A DNA stretch of 64,000 nucleotides from Argyresthia goedartella (GCA_949825045.1 OX463822.1:33296703-33360702); one strand, 5' to 3'; positions 10,868-22,612 are shown, counted from the stretch's first letter. Numbers and translations are program-made. The notes: generated by a model from the letters alone, not told the origin.

Positions 10868-10970
10868 ACATCTTAAATATAAACATTTATATACATGCGC
10901 ATACATAGCTTCTGGCCCCACACTAAGATACCCTGTGTCGTGGGAACCAGAAACAGCAACGTCGCTTTCC
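10868..10970 (-). repeat. SINE-A body fragment
   Basis: Complement of the SINE-A 3' body: GCTTCTGGCCCCACACTAAG, ATACCCTGTGTCGTGG. No tRNA-like head. Confidence 0.6.
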
Positions 10971-11089
10971 TATATTATGAAAATCATCTCAACTAGAAAC
11001 CTAGACACGAAACTAAACAAAACATATTTACCTTGCAAACAATATCCTCATAGAGAGCAAGCTACTTTGAAATTCAGTTCAGCGTGTTT

Positions 11090-11160
11090 GAATGCAGCTC
11101 GTCAGGACTTCGGTATCCGACGGCTCCCGGTTCGAGTCCCAGGCCTGATGCAAAGCGAGA
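11090..11160 (+). repeat. Possible tRNA-like SINE head
   Basis: A good B-box (GGTTCGAGTCCC, 11,131-11,142) within CGGCTCCCGGTTCGAGTCCC, but no convincing A-box or recognisable body follows. This could be a SINE remnant or chance. Confidence 0.25.
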
Positions 11161-11199
11161 GAAGTGAGGAAAACTTGGAAATCTGACCTCACTATTTTG

Positions 11200-12170
11200 A
11201 CAACTTCTATACATATTCGTATTGAATATATTCGTATGAGTGGAATATAAAGAACTTGCACTAAACTTGTCTTTGTTCGTGATTGTTCTAGAACTTTGAG
11301 TGCTGTAATACATTCATGAACAAAGAAGAGATTTTCAAGGACTTGTACCTACCTTTTCATTTGATGCGTCATAGATACCAAAACCGTACTGCAAGTTAGC
11401 GGCCTATCTATTGTGGCTAGAGATAAATAGGAAGAAAGGAGATTTAATGAAATAGGTTAGTATAGAATAGACAGGTCGTGGGTTTATAAACGTGGTAAAA
11501 AATATTAGAGAAATGAAGAACATCAGTTTGACATCCGTCAATGAAAACTATAATTTCGAATTAACTTATAAAGGAATATCATAGATTACAGCCAGCTACA
11601 TATGACATACAAACTATATGGAGATAGACTCAAGTGAATAAGAAATGCATAATACATTATAACTCCGTGCACGTGTTTTTCTTCCAAGAAAATTACCTCG
11701 GGTTGATGACCGGTTACGTAGCATTTACTACGAAAACTACGATAATACTACGATGACGGTACGAAATCCGTAGCGTTCCGCAACAACTACTTAGTATAAC
11801 ACATTTAGGGCCTTACCACAAAAAAATAAACTCCTGTTCAACACTTGTTTAAAAACAAAAACGTATGGGATTTGACGTTAAACGCTGTTAGGTTAATATT
11901 TTTTGTGGTAACACGTTTAGAGTTTTACTTCGGAATGGGAGATGCGCTGGAAACTTGCATAAACCCTTTATTTTGGCATCCTCAACGTTAATGTGACGGC
12001 ATCTTAATTTATTCCAGGTTAAAAGTTTCAAAAATCGGTTTTTCGACAATATCTCGCTTCCAATGGCTTCAATGATGCTGGCATCTTCCTTACATTGGTA
12101 AACCATGACATTCTCTATATATTGGCATGTATGTATAATAGAAAGATTCTATGATATTTGAAAGCTAATC
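11200..12170. other. Nothing recognised
   Basis: No gene, repeat or array could be placed here. Confidence 0.4.
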
Positions 12171-12362
12171 TTTAATCCCGACGGAAAAAGAGGGGTGTTA
12201 TAAGATTGAAGTCGTCGCTCTGTCATGGTGTGCTGTGTATCTGTATGTTTATTTAGGGTGCCACAACCCTCAACGGGTGGCAGGATTTTAATGCGTTTTT
12301 TTTAACTTCCCTGCGATGGTTCTTAGCTATCTTTTATTAAAATCGGTTAAGTGGGATGAATT
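12171..12362 (+). repeat. TTTAATCCCCGACG-type interspersed repeat, second copy
   Basis: TTTAATCCCGACGGAAAAAG, AGGGGTGTTATAAG, CAACGGGTGGCAGGATTT and TTATTAAAATCGGTTAAG match the copy at 10,491-10,690 in order. Confidence 0.6.
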
Positions 12363-12869
12363 TTCTCAGCTTAAGGGACCTCGTCCGTGCAAAGGTCCCC
12401 GTTACTCCAGGCGGAAAGACCCGCGTGTGAGAAGGACGGAATGGGGGAAAAATTACATAACGTAGCGCCAAACCACATAAAAATTGTTTAAAAATAAACC
12501 ATGCTATTTTGTCAAAAATATTTTCAAGGAGAGTTTACTAATACATAATATCCACATTTTGAATGCAATGTCGTAATGAAATTAGTTATAATTTGAGAAT
12601 TACAGAAAGCAATAAAACAATTTAGAGATGTTTTCGCAATTAAATTCTATTGAGAAAATTTCACCTAATCGCGTTTTCCTTCAGTGAGAATCTTAATCAA
12701 ATACTCAATCAACGTTAATTCACAAATCAAATCTGTATGACTTTATAGTGGCGTAAATGGATTCGAAAAAAACTCCATATGTTTTTCGTACCACCTTAAC
12801 AAGGATACAAGTGAACCAAATTTTAGACTTTTACTGCTTTATTTATTGTGACGGCGTGTTTTGTTTTCA
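12363..12869. other. Nothing recognised
   Basis: AT-rich sequence without recognisable content. Confidence 0.4.
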
Positions 12870-13306
12870 CTGTTTACCGTGAAACTGGCAAAGTTATACC
12901 AAGGGACAATGATTTCTGCCTAAAGATAGGTGATGATGTTGTTAAATCCAACGCTGATGTTGCTCGAGCTTTCACAGATCGTCTGAATTCATCTCTGTAA
13001 TCTATATTTAAAATTTCATCATGTATATCCTCAGGACATTGTCAAAACGTTTAGATTACTTAACTTAAAAAATACTTAAGATCAGTGGGGTATATCAGTC
13101 AAAGTCATTGGTTCAGTAATTCTAGTTATAGCCCTACACTTAGCATATATATTCAATAAATGTGTTGACGATGGAGCTTTCCCAGACCCAAACTGATACC
13201 TCTGTTCAAGTCGGGAGATAAGGATGATCCTTCAAATTTCGAAACGTTGACACACGCTCGATATGTGCACATCGTCTCGACAATTTTAATTAAATTACTG
13301 TCCATA

Positions 13307-14149
13307 ATGCCGCCGAAATTAGCCCCGAGTGAAACCAACGCAGTGCTGAAGACTTTTGCTAGTCTGGAGTGTAAATTCAGTGCTCAAAATGAGGAAATTA
13401 GTGCTTTAAAACAGCAAATACAAGAACTGCACTCGTTCATCAAAAACTGGAAAGAGGAGGGTACATCTAAACAGACATGTTCCCGATGCGAGGCTGCAGC
13501 GGTTTCGAAGTTGCCTCGACCGGAATCGTCTATGTCCGCGACCCCGGTGCTAAGCGCTACGGGTGCGAGCGAGACGGAACCGTTGCGCGACGCAGCGATG
13601 CCGCTGTCGACGTCGAATAAACCATTTGGATGTAAACAACCGAACTTCGTTTCAATTGTGAAGGATGCGCCGAGGAACCAGCCTCTCTTATCGGAGGCAA
13701 ACCATGATAAATGCGACTCGCAGCCTTCTAACTCAAACGCAAGTCACGCTCGTGACTTAGACGCTCAAGATGACTGGAAGCTAGTGACACGAAACCGTCA
13801 GCGTCGTCAGCGTCAGGTGGTGAGAGGAAGTGGACCCGCGAGCGATATTCTAAGTGCAGCAGACCGCATAAAATATTTACACGTATGGGGTGCTCGTTTG
13901 GATACAACCGACAAAAACATCGTCGACTACCTTAATGCAAAGGAAGCCAACAACCTATACTCTGCTTCTAAATTGTCACCGAAACGACAAGTAGACTACT
14001 TATCATTCAAAGTCGGTGTACCCGAACACATGCTGAATGAATGTCTAGGTACAAAATTTTGGCCCAAGGGCTTTTCAGCTGAGCGCTGGTTATTTCGTCT
14101 CGAAAGAACACAACCGGAACAACAACATGTTGAACAAGGTACAAGCTAA
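13307..14149 (+). CDS. LINE ORF1 protein (gag-like, RNA-binding)
   Basis: The frame opens at 13,247. I prefer the ATG at 13,307 (MPPKLAPSE) because the upstream 20 residues look like translated leader. The N-terminal ~60 residues are helical and coiled-coil-like (FSAQNEEISALKQQIQELHS), followed by a TCSRC pair and a Ser/Pro-rich linker. The C-terminal ~90 residues (IKYLHVWGARLDTTDKNIVD to the KGFSAERWLFRLE region) match the RRM-like module common in Jockey/CR1 ORF1 proteins. Such proteins package element RNA. The frame is intact and overlaps ORF2 by 23 bases. Confidence 0.65.
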   Translation: MPPKLAPSETNAVLKTFASLECKFSAQNEEISALKQQIQELHSFIKNWKEEGTSKQTCSRCEAAAVSKLPRPESSMSATPVLSATGASETEPLRDAAMPLSTSNKPFGCKQPNFVSIVKDAPRNQPLLSEANHDKCDSQPSNSNASHARDLDAQDDWKLVTRNRQRRQRQVVRGSGPASDILSAADRIKYLHVWGARLDTTDKNIVDYLNAKEANNLYSASKLSPKRQVDYLSFKVGVPEHMLNECLGTKFWPKGFSAERWLFRLERTQPEQQHVEQGTS

Positions 14150-17047
14150 ACAGTTCTTACTTTATGCATACTACCAAAATGTAAGAGGTCTTAGAACTAA
14201 ATTATGTACATGGCGAAATAACTTATTACTAATACCAGATAACATACACCTAATTGGTATAACGGAAACCAACTTAATTGAATCGATAACTGACGCTGAA
14301 GTATGTACTGGAGACTGGTCAATCATGAGAAGAGATCGCGAAGGTGGTCAGGCAAGGACACCGGGTGGTGGAGTGATGCTGCTGTCGCGGGCGTCCGTGC
14401 AGCTCGAGCGCCAGCCTCATCTGGAGACCAGCGACGGCGAGGACCTGTGGGCTCGGTTTGCAGTGAACCAACACTACGTATACGTATGTGTTGTGTATAT
14501 CACGCCGGACTCAAGTGACGCAATGTATACTAAGTGGTTCGACAGTGTAGAAAATGTGTGTGCAATAATACCAAGTCAAAGAATCTTAATTCTCGGTGAC
14601 TTGAACCTGTATAGTGCAAGTCTTAATACAATTAATTATTTTAATTGTTTTCAATCTCTATGTAACTTACATCAGTGTAATAGCGTGCCTAATATGAATG
14701 GGAGAATGTTAGATGTGGTGATGACGAGCCCGGAGTTGGACGGTGCGGTGTCGGTGCGGCGGTCGGAGCCAGGTGAGGAGCTCAGTAGGATCGACGCTCA
14801 GCATCACCCGCCACTTGACGTGTGCGTCGAGTACCACTTTACCTATACACCTACACATGCCATCGATCCTTCCAATGTAGATATTTCTAGGGATTGGAAC
14901 TTCAGCAAGGCTGACTATTTAAAACTATACATTATTTTAAAGGATACAAACTGGAATGAACTATATCAGTACACATCGACTGAAAGTGCAATAAATTACT
15001 TCTACAAAGCTATATATACTGTATTCGACCTCTGCATACCAAAGAAATTACGGAAGCGATCGTGGAGTAGAATTTATCCTGTCTATTACACGAGAGCAAT
15101 TATCCGTGACATTGAGATTAAGGCTCGTTTTCATCGGGAGTGGAAACGGACCGGGATTGAGGATGCTCGCGGTGAATTTCAGCGTTTGCGAACCAAAATA
15201 AAAATGGACACACAATTAGCATATCGTTCATATGTAAGAGATATATCTGTAAAGTTGCACAAAGAACCCGCTAAATTCTGGGAATTCGTTAACACGCTAC
15301 GCAGCCGAGGAGGCGTCGAGGCGAGGGTTACAAAGGGTGATCAGGAATATCAAGGGGCCGCGGCGGCAACCGCCTTCGCGAATCACTTCCACTCAGTATT
15401 CCTACCACAACAACCGTCACTCGATCCGGCTCCTGCTAGTGCAACCGACTCGGGGTCTCGTAGGATTGATATTGGTTACATAAGTTCGGATGTTATTTGT
15501 TGTGCAATAAAGAATCTAAAACCGAAAACGTCACCAGGCCCGGACGCTCTTCCGGCTTATGTAATCAAAGGTTGTATGGATGAGTTACTCGGCCCAATAA
15601 AGTTTATTTTTAACCTCATCTTGGAAAGTGGGGATTACCCTCAGGATTGGAAAATATCCCGGGTGTCTCCTATTCCCAAGAAAGGATCTAAAACAATGAT
15701 CGAAAACTACCGCCCAGTAGCAATACTCTGTGCAATGGCGAAAGTGTTCGAGATGGTTCTTCAGGCGGCTTTACTACCTCAATGCCTGCCCTACATTACT
15801 AGTGCACAGCATGCATTCTTGCCGAAACGATCAGTGATCACGAACCTCGTAACATTAGTCGACATCCTTACTCGGGAACTAGATGCGGGAAACCAAGTCG
15901 ACGTCATTTATCTGGACTTCCAGAAAGCATTCGACAGGGTTGATAATGATATCCTGCTACTAAAATTGGGTAAGATAGAACTGGTACCAAAGCTTCTCAA
16001 GCTGTTTTCTAACTATCTAATGGAAGACAGTTTGTGAGGTACGGCTAATTTCTATCCAGCCCATACGGCACCCAGTCGGGTATAAGTCAAGGATCAAACC
16101 TTGGCCCCCTTCTTTTTGTGCTATTGATAAACGATTTCCCGGATGTGGTCAGCGACTGCGACATGCTGCTGTTCGCTGATGATGTAAAACTGGTGAGGAT
16201 CGTCAGAAACATGGGGGACGGTGCAATTTTATAGAAAAATCTAGATTTAGTACATAACTGGAGTCTCGACAGTCGGCTTTATTTTAATCCATGCAAATGT
16301 GAGATGCTCAGCTTCACTCGGTCGAAAAATCCGGTGCTGTGCGACTACTCGCTGGGCAGGTGTAGCGTGGCGCGCGTGCACGAGGTGCGCGACCTCGGCG
16401 TGCTGTTCGACGCGCAGCTCACGTTCCGGCCGCACGTGCAGCAGCTCACCGCTAAGGCGTTCCAGAGGCTAGGGTTCGTACTGCGTAACGCGGCGCCACT
16501 CACACTCGCGGCTACACGCGCTGTGTACGAGGCCTTGGTGAGGAGCATAGTGGAAACGAATGCAGCGGTCTGGTCTCCGCATGACCGTAAATATATTCTC
16601 ATGCTGGAGCAAGTACAGAAACAATTTCTACGCAGACTCTACAAAAAGGGTCATGGATATTACCCATATATGTACCCAACACGATTTCTGCAAGGTCATC
16701 TGGGGTATGAGTCATTAGAACTGAGAAGGTCAATATCTCTTTTTAATTTTGTAATGAACATCCTTAGAAATAAACTCGACTGTACAGAGCTTCTCCAAAG
16801 GTGTTTGCGAATGTTCGTGCCCGACGCATACATGGGGCTGCGGGGTAGTCGCGCTCGCGCACTGCTGGCAACTCGCGCGACGCGCACCAACCTTTACCTG
16901 TACTCGCCCGTCGCGCAGGCGCAGGCGCTGATCAACTCCGCGCTCTCCGCCTCACCACAGTGTGATATATTCACGAGTGGGATGGCGTGCTTGGTGAGGG
17001 AATGTAAGAGAATGACAGAAAGACGAATGCAAGATCTAGATAAGTAA
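14127..17047 (+). pseudogene. LINE ORF2 endonuclease/reverse transcriptase, broken
   Basis: The first part (14,127-16,037, 636 codons) has the AP-endonuclease-like domain (YYQNVRGLRTKL, GITETNL, LILGDLNLY). The RT start follows (SPGPDALPAYVIK, ENYRPVAIL, YLDFQKAFDRVDND near residue 594). A one-base frameshift near 16,030 then breaks the frame. The continuing frame has GISQGSNLGPLLF and catalytic FADD (16,172-16,183) but contains two in-frame stops (near 16,042 and 16,231). It is open again through 17,047 (RDLGVLFDAQLTF, LGYESLELRRSISLFNF). With three lesions this copy cannot make a working enzyme. Confidence 0.8.
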
Positions 17048-18621
17048 AATATTTTTACCGCCTTTGTAACGTATTGGTTAATTTAGCTGTAAGGTTACAA
17101 TTGAAAATAAATGAATTGAATTGAATTGAAATTTCAGACCAATATCTATTCTTCCAGCACTAAGTAAAATATTTGAAAAGATTATACTCAATCCAATGCT
17201 CTCACACTTCAACCGTACAAAACAACTACACGCCAAACAATACGGTTTCACTAGAGGTAAATCGACTACGGATGCAGGTCATCTCATGTTTATTCTGCAT
17301 GGGTGGCTGCACAGGATGCTATCGGAGTTTTTTGCGATCTGTCGAAGGCATTTGATTGTGTTGATCATTATTCGTTATTAATGAAATTAATTCATTAAGG
17401 ACTTAGAAATATAGCGTTGAATCTACTAAGATCATACCTAAGCAATATAATTCAAAAGGCAGAAGTCAACGGCGTTAAATCTGATGGATCGGGTGTAAAA
17501 ATTGGCGTACCACAAGGTTCCATATTAGGCCCTTTCTTATTCCTGGTATATATTAACGATCTGCCTTTCATGGTGGAGAAATTGACTGACATAGTGATGT
17601 TTGCTGATGATACTTCAATGGACTTCATAACTGAAAGACAAAAAGAAGATTTTTATGATGTTAATGGTGTTAATTGGTTCACAGTTATTAATTTATTGTT
17701 AAACGCTGGTAAAACCAAGTGTATCAAATTTCCACTTCCAAATGTCTGGCAAGTTGAGAGCAGTTTAATGTTAGAAAGCAACACGTTAGAATTAATAAAT
17801 GAAACGAAGTTTCTGAGAATAACCATTGATAGCAAATTGCAGTGGGGACCCCTCAGATAAATTAGCTGGTAAATTAAGTTCTGTGGCTTACGCTGTTAGA
17901 AACATCAGACATAACATGGATGTGAGTACATCTAGGCTAGTATATTTTAGTTATAGTGTCATGTCCTATGGTATCTTGTTGTAGGGGAAGGCGGCGGATA
18001 TTCAAACGATTTTTATTTTACAGTAAAGAGCTATTCGAGCAATTTATAATTTAAAACGAACAGACTCCTTAAGAGAGCTTTTTAAAGAAATTGACATACT
18101 AACTGTAGCTAGTGAATTTATTTTCGAAAATATAATGTATTTACGCAAGAACCTTACAACATTTTCCAAACTTAGCGATGGCTTTAATGTTTACCTAAGA
18201 AATAATCACAGACTAGTTGCGCCCCGGTTTAGACTCGCGAAGGTTAGCAATTCTTTCAAGGGTCAGTGCATTCTCTACTACAATAAGATACCTTGAGATT
18301 TTGTAATTGCCATTTGAGCAATTTAAAAAGCATGTTAAAGCGACTTTGCCGAAAAAGGGATATTACAATGTTCAAGATTACTTCGATGACGGGACTGTAT
18401 GGGGTTAATCTGGCTCAATAGAGAATTCTTGCTGTTAATAATTTTGTAATGATTTATTCATGCTTATTAATCATAATAATGAATATTGTAATATTTGTAT
18501 TAGTTAAGCACAACCTATTTTTAAAAGAGATCTAAAACTCAATATGTGGGTGTTTCTACGCCCTTCTTCTCCCACAGTGGTCCAATGTAGAGTAATAACG
18601 AACTTTGACTTTGACTTTGAC

Positions 18622-19169
18622 AAGGAAAAAGGTAGTGACGGGAACGGGTTTTTTGGGAAAAGGATTGCATGTTCCGGAGCTGTCTTCATTACGGCTGACA
18701 GTCAGCGCTGACTGTTTCGGAAATATGACATATGGCATCAGGACCATCGGCACTCTCTGACAGGCGTAGTGAGAACAACGCCTAAACACGAGAACCGCTG
18801 TCAAATAAGCAATTAAATCGCCAATTAGCCTCTGAACGCGGCGGCACATTAGCAGAAACACATACACACACCTGTGTGGCTAAGTATGCCAGTCGAGCTG
18901 AATTTAGTGGTGTTGTTGTTCCAACTTCGTAATATGACGCTGCAGTGACTCAGAATAAAGGGGCCGGAAGCACCTTATGAATGGAGTCCCCTTCAGAAAA
19001 GATATTTATTGCAAGGAACAACTAGTGACGAAAGGAGGAAATAACTGCCGATGTGATCGAATTCACATCGCAACAAGCACGTTTAACGCTGGGCTATACA
19101 TCGATATTTTTATACTCACACGCAAAATAATGCTGGCATCCGTAGCCCGCCCCGCACGACTCGCGAAGA
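18622..19169. other. Nothing recognised
   Basis: No recognisable gene or repeat; a CTGACAGTCAGCGCTGAC partial palindrome lies near 18,695. Confidence 0.4.
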
Positions 19170-19516
19170 AAATATTGAAAGCGTATTTGCTTTCTCTTCC
19201 GTAATCGGTATCATATTTATGTAAGTATATGTTTGATATTTTGTAGTTTATATATGTGCATGCTATCTATTGTATTTTATATAGTTGAGATATATATTTT
19301 ATTTATTAGTTATAATTTATTTATATTTTAAAAGTAATTTTCGTACGTAGGTATGTATGCAGTTTTATTGCGCACTAGGACTGTCCTGTTTCATAAACAC
19401 TCCTGTCTTGCCTAGGTTTGCTGGAAGAAATCTCTTTTTAGAGATAAGTCGCCTTTACCTATAAAATTTATTGTAACTGTCTGTTTATATTTTCTGTGCA
19501 ATAAAGAATATGAATA
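19170..19516 (+). repeat. CR1-like LINE 3' end fragment
   Basis: Begins in the last codons (LKAYLLSLP then stop at 19,202-19,204, compare LKEHFLSLS of the 6,274-9,002 element). The same 3' UTR landmarks follow: GCGCACTAGGACTGTCCTGT, TAGAGATAAGTCGCC, and GCAATAAAGAATATGAATAT at the end. Confidence 0.75.
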
Positions 19517-19977
19517 TGACTCGTATTGTAATCAAATATTGCAAATGTTAATCGGATGACAGTGCAATATTTTAATGACATGGAGCTCATCTGATCATAG
19601 ACCCGGAAGGTTGCCAGGGGAACTTTGTAAAGAAATGAACTCATCGTTTGAGCTCGTTTTTATTCGTCTTGACAAGTACTCTGGCTGGGCCTTGATGTTA
19701 GCCAGGGTCTGATGATGGAGCCGAAAAGTGGCCATGGACACTCTGAATAACTACGCAACCCCATCGAGTTTATGCTGTGAACTGTGTAGTAGAACGACAC
19801 AACTGTTTTGGCTCGTCAGATTTGTCTTGTGAACTGTGTAGTAGAGCGACACAACAGTTTTGGCCTGTCAGATTTGTCTTGAGAAGTTCTCTACTAGTCC
19901 TAAATTAGTTTCTTAATTTTAGGGTTCCTTATTTGTTCTATTTGTAACTAATAAACTTATGAAAAAATACATGTCAA
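19517..19977. repeat. Repeat with a 52-bp direct duplication
   Basis: 19,776-19,827 and 19,828-19,879 are adjacent near-identical 52-bp units (TGTGAACTGTGTAGTAG, CGACACAAC, CAGATTTGTCT). The rest is not assigned to a family. Confidence 0.7.
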
Positions 19978-20172
19978 AAATTCAAAATTCAAAAGAGTTT
20001 ATTTCCATAAGAAACACATAGGTAACATTTGGAGAATGTCAAATCTTAAACTAACACATGTATATGGTACAGGGAAATATAGAACTCAATTTGAATTCCG
20101 TCACCTCAATGTTTTAGATGCTGGAGGCAAAGAGGCGACTAGGAACCTCCAGCACACAGGAAGTGTGATTTT
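19978..20172 (-). repeat. LINE 3' end fragment
   Basis: On the reverse strand this ends with a TTTGAATTTTGAATTTTTGAC-like tail preceded by AATAAACTC and TATGGAAAT, the layout seen at the 3' end of the LINE at 27,633. No coding sequence remains. Confidence 0.4.
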
Positions 20173-20175
20173 ATT

Positions 20176-20470
20176 GACCGAGCGTGCGAAGCGTCCAGTT
20201 TCGAGATTGGATAAAAATGCATTTGTCCTTCTGTCTGTCTGTATGTTCTCGCCTTCAGGTCGCATTTCTCATCCGATCCTCGTCAAATTTTTTGGGCAGG
20301 TTCGATAATTATATAGCTTTTTTGTCGAGTCAGTTTTTAGAAATTTTCTAAAATGGCGGACTTACGTTTCATACTCACTGTACGTAACCAGGTGCATTCA
20401 TAAGTTTGTCTGTGGTATTCAAGGGGTGTGATGGAGGTTTGCAAACGTATTCGTTATAGCGGATTTCAGT
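20176..20470 (+). repeat. CGAGCGTGCGAAGCG repeat plus AACCAGGTGCAT block
   Basis: GACCGAGCGTGCGAAGCGTC and GCAGGTTCGATAATTATATA mark the first part; GTAACCAGGTGCATTCATAA marks the second. Both blocks recur at 24,836-25,200 in a related arrangement. Confidence 0.55.
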
Positions 20471-21211
20471 TTTTGATTTTTTTTCAGAAAATGTTTTCCT
20501 AATCAGACTACGCAGTTCTTGCCTCCTTCACGAGACTAACCCATAGACACCAGATTTGACCTCCTCCAAGGAAACGTGAGTAATCGCCGAAACTTATACC
20601 CAAATTTGGCTCAAAAGTCTGCATACTAATTGGAAAATTCAAGCACCTGAAATTCAATTTAAAATTGGACTTTCTTCGTTAAATTGTTGCGCAAAATAAT
20701 ATTGTATCGCATTATAATAAAGCCTTTTATCCGTCAGTGGTGACAATATGTTTAAGATTGTATGTATGTCGAAGGGCTCGCGAGGTCTACTGTTCTCACA
20801 GAACCAGTACTAATATCGCGCCGACATTATAAACATGTACCAACCTACTATATAAGCTAGGATTGCCTTCCAATCAAATACACATTAACTGAGCATGCAG
20901 TGACAAACCTTTTATTCCGTCTCCCCAAGGCTGCCCCTGTCGGCAAACATGTTTGTTTTTTGTTTGTATTGAGAAGTTTCAGTGAGCCGCGAATTTTCGC
21001 ATTTAGACGCGATAAATTCGATTCGCTGTTGGATCTTCAAATGTGTAGAGGAGATGGCGTCTCCAATCTTAATCCTCCCTTGCATAGCACTATGCATTTG
21101 TTGATAACGCTGCTTAGTAATGTAGGAAATATCTCGTTTAACTTGGCTCTCGTGGGTATAGGCCATTGTGTAAGTTGTACTTACGAGATCTGAAAGCAGT
21201 ATGTATTAGTA
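20471..21211. other. Nothing recognised
   Basis: An open frame of 97 codons at 20,900-21,193 has no recognisable features. Confidence 0.35.
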
Positions 21212-21313
21212 TCGTCTCCCACAGTGGTCCAATGTAGAGAAGAGGCTAACATATAATTTTCTAATTATATGTAAATGTCTACATTAATAAATAAATTTTG
21301 ATTTGATTTGATT
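21212..21313 (+). repeat. Daphne-like LINE 3' UTR fragment
   Basis: CTCCCACAGTGGTCCAATGT is shared with 18,570-18,590. The fragment ends in a (TTTGA)n tail (GATTTGATTTGATT). Confidence 0.6.
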
Positions 21314-21344
21314 ATCATGTAATATATTTTTTGAGTATTTGCTT

Positions 21345-21445
21345 GCGGAGAACATGAGGAAAACGCATGTCTGCATAGCCGCGGCGATGGGCTAACCCGC
21401 ATTGTCAAGCGAAATAGAGTATTGAATAATTTACGTAATGTGGGC
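21345..21445 (+). repeat. SINE-B body, left flank of the satellite
   Basis: GAACATGAGGAAAACGCATG, GGCGATGGGCTAACCCGCAT and AATAGAGTATTGAATAATTT follow the SINE-B body at 61,890-61,975 in order. The SINE then passes without a break into the first satellite unit. Confidence 0.75.
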
Positions 21446-22480
21446 AAAATTGTGTATCTGCTAGACCCCATGGGAAGAGACGTGTTGTGTGAAATTGTGT
21501 ATCTGCTAGACCCCATGGGAAGAGACGTGTTGTGTGAAATTGTGTATCTGCTAGACCCCATGGGAAGAGACGTGTTGTGTGAAATTGTGTATCTGCTAGA
21601 CCCCATGGGAAGAGACGTGTTGTGTGAAATTGTGTATCTGCTAGACCCCATGGGAAGAGACGTGTTGTGTGAAATTGTGTATCTGCAAAACCCCATGGGA
21701 AGAGACGTGTTGTGTGAAATTGTGTATCTGCTAGACCCCATGGGAAGAGACGTGTTGTGTGAAATTGTGTATCTGCTAGACCCCATGGGAAGAGACGTGT
21801 TGTGTGAAATTGTGTATCTGCTAGACCCCATGGGAAGAGACGTGTTGTGTGAAATTGTGTATCTGCTAGACCCCATGGGAAGAGACGTGTTGTGTGAAAT
21901 TGTGTATCTGCTAGACCCCATGGGAAGAGACGTGTTGTGTGAAATTGTGTATCTGCTAGACCCCATGGGAAGAGACGTGTTGTGTGAAATTGTGTATCTG
22001 CTAGACCCCATGGGAAGAGACGTGTTGTGTGAAATTGTGTATCTGCTAGACCCCATGGTAAGAGACGTGTTGTGTGAAATTGTGTATCTGCTAGACCCCA
22101 TGGGAAGAGACGTGTTGTGTGAAATTGTGTATCTGCTAGACCCCATGGTAAGAGACGTGTTGTGTGAAATTGTGTATCTGCTAGACCCCATGGGAAGAGA
22201 CGTGTTGTGTGAAATTGTGTATCTGCTAGACCCCATGGGAAGAGACGTGTTGTGTGAAATTGTGTATCTGCTAGACCCCATGGGAAGAGACGTGTTGTGT
22301 GAAATTGTGTATCTGCTAGACCCCATGGTAAGAGACGTGTTGTGTGAAATTGTGTATCTGCTAGACCCCATGGGAAGAGACGTGTTGTGTGAAATTGTGT
22401 ATCTGCTAGACCCCATGGGAAGAGACGTGTTGTGTGAAATTGTGTATCTGCTAGACCCCATGGGAAGAGACGTGTTGTGT
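21446..22480 (+). repeat. 45-bp satellite, 23 copies, SINE-derived
   Basis: Exactly 23 units of 45 bp (1,035 bp) in head-to-tail order; the unit contains GAAATTGTGTATCTGC, then CCCCATGGGAAGAGACGTG. Unit 6 has CAAAA for CTAGA, and units 14, 16 and 20 have CATGGTAAG for CATGGGAAG. The unit aligns with the SINE-B segment GCACAATTGTGCCTCTGCC, CCCGTATGGGAAAAGGCGTG. Its length is a multiple of three, so three long frames stay open (one forward, two reverse). I do not regard them as genes. Confidence 0.95.
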
Positions 22481-22612
22481 GAAATTGCCTGATGAGCAAT
22501 TTAAGAATCATATAAAAACCACTTTATCTAAAAAGGGCTATTACAATATTCAAGATTACATAAATGACAAGAGTGCATGGAGTTAATCTAACTCAACACA
22601 GAACTTTCTTCA
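22481..22612 (+). pseudogene. Daphne-like LINE, C-terminal scrap
   Basis: Translates as PDEQFKNHIKTTLSKKGYYN then IQDYINDKSAW and a stop, matching the end of the LINE at 27,833 (FKIIIKQKLYKKGYYRISDY). It abuts the last satellite unit directly. Confidence 0.7.

Larger units (their letters stand above)
13241..17128 (+). mobile_element. Jockey-like LINE, near complete, nested in an older LINE
   Basis: A two-ORF non-LTR retrotransposon of about 3.9 kb. It is bordered by AAATTTC at 13,234-13,240 and 17,129-17,135, a 7-base target-site duplication. The 3' end is an A-rich (TTGAA)n tail after AAATAAATGAATT. Removing the insert plus one AAATTTC rejoins the host LINE RT at its conserved RPISILP block. 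A short 5' leader (~66 bp) precedes ORF1, so the copy is full length or nearly so. Confidence 0.8.
12870..18621 (+). pseudogene. Decayed Daphne-like LINE split by a younger LINE
   Basis: The left part (12,870-13,240) translates in pieces as YRETGKVIPRDNDFCLKIGD and VARAF, matching INRETGK...VAKAF of the LINE at 27,633-30,850. It breaks off in the RT at GDKDDPSNF. The right part resumes at 17,136 with RPISILPALSKIFEKIIL and YGFTRGKSTTDAG. It then shifts frame and continues at 17,417-17,860 with GVPQGSILGPFLFLVYINDL and the catalytic FADD. After more frameshifts the C-terminus (YYNVQDYFDDGTVWG) stops at 18,406-18,408. The 3' UTR has CCCACAGTGGTCCAATGTAG and a (TTTGAC)n tail ending at 18,621. 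Inactive from multiple lesions and the insertion. Confidence 0.75.

Noticed and set aside
21446..22480. CRISPR-like array
   Set aside because: Units are contiguous with no unique spacers, and the sequence is eukaryotic. The same holds for the 36-bp and 32-bp arrays.
21265..22511. Three open frames of 356-398 codons over the 45-bp array
   Set aside because: They are open only because the unit is 45 bp and lacks stops in those frames. The same DNA is open on both strands, which points to satellite sequence and not proteins.
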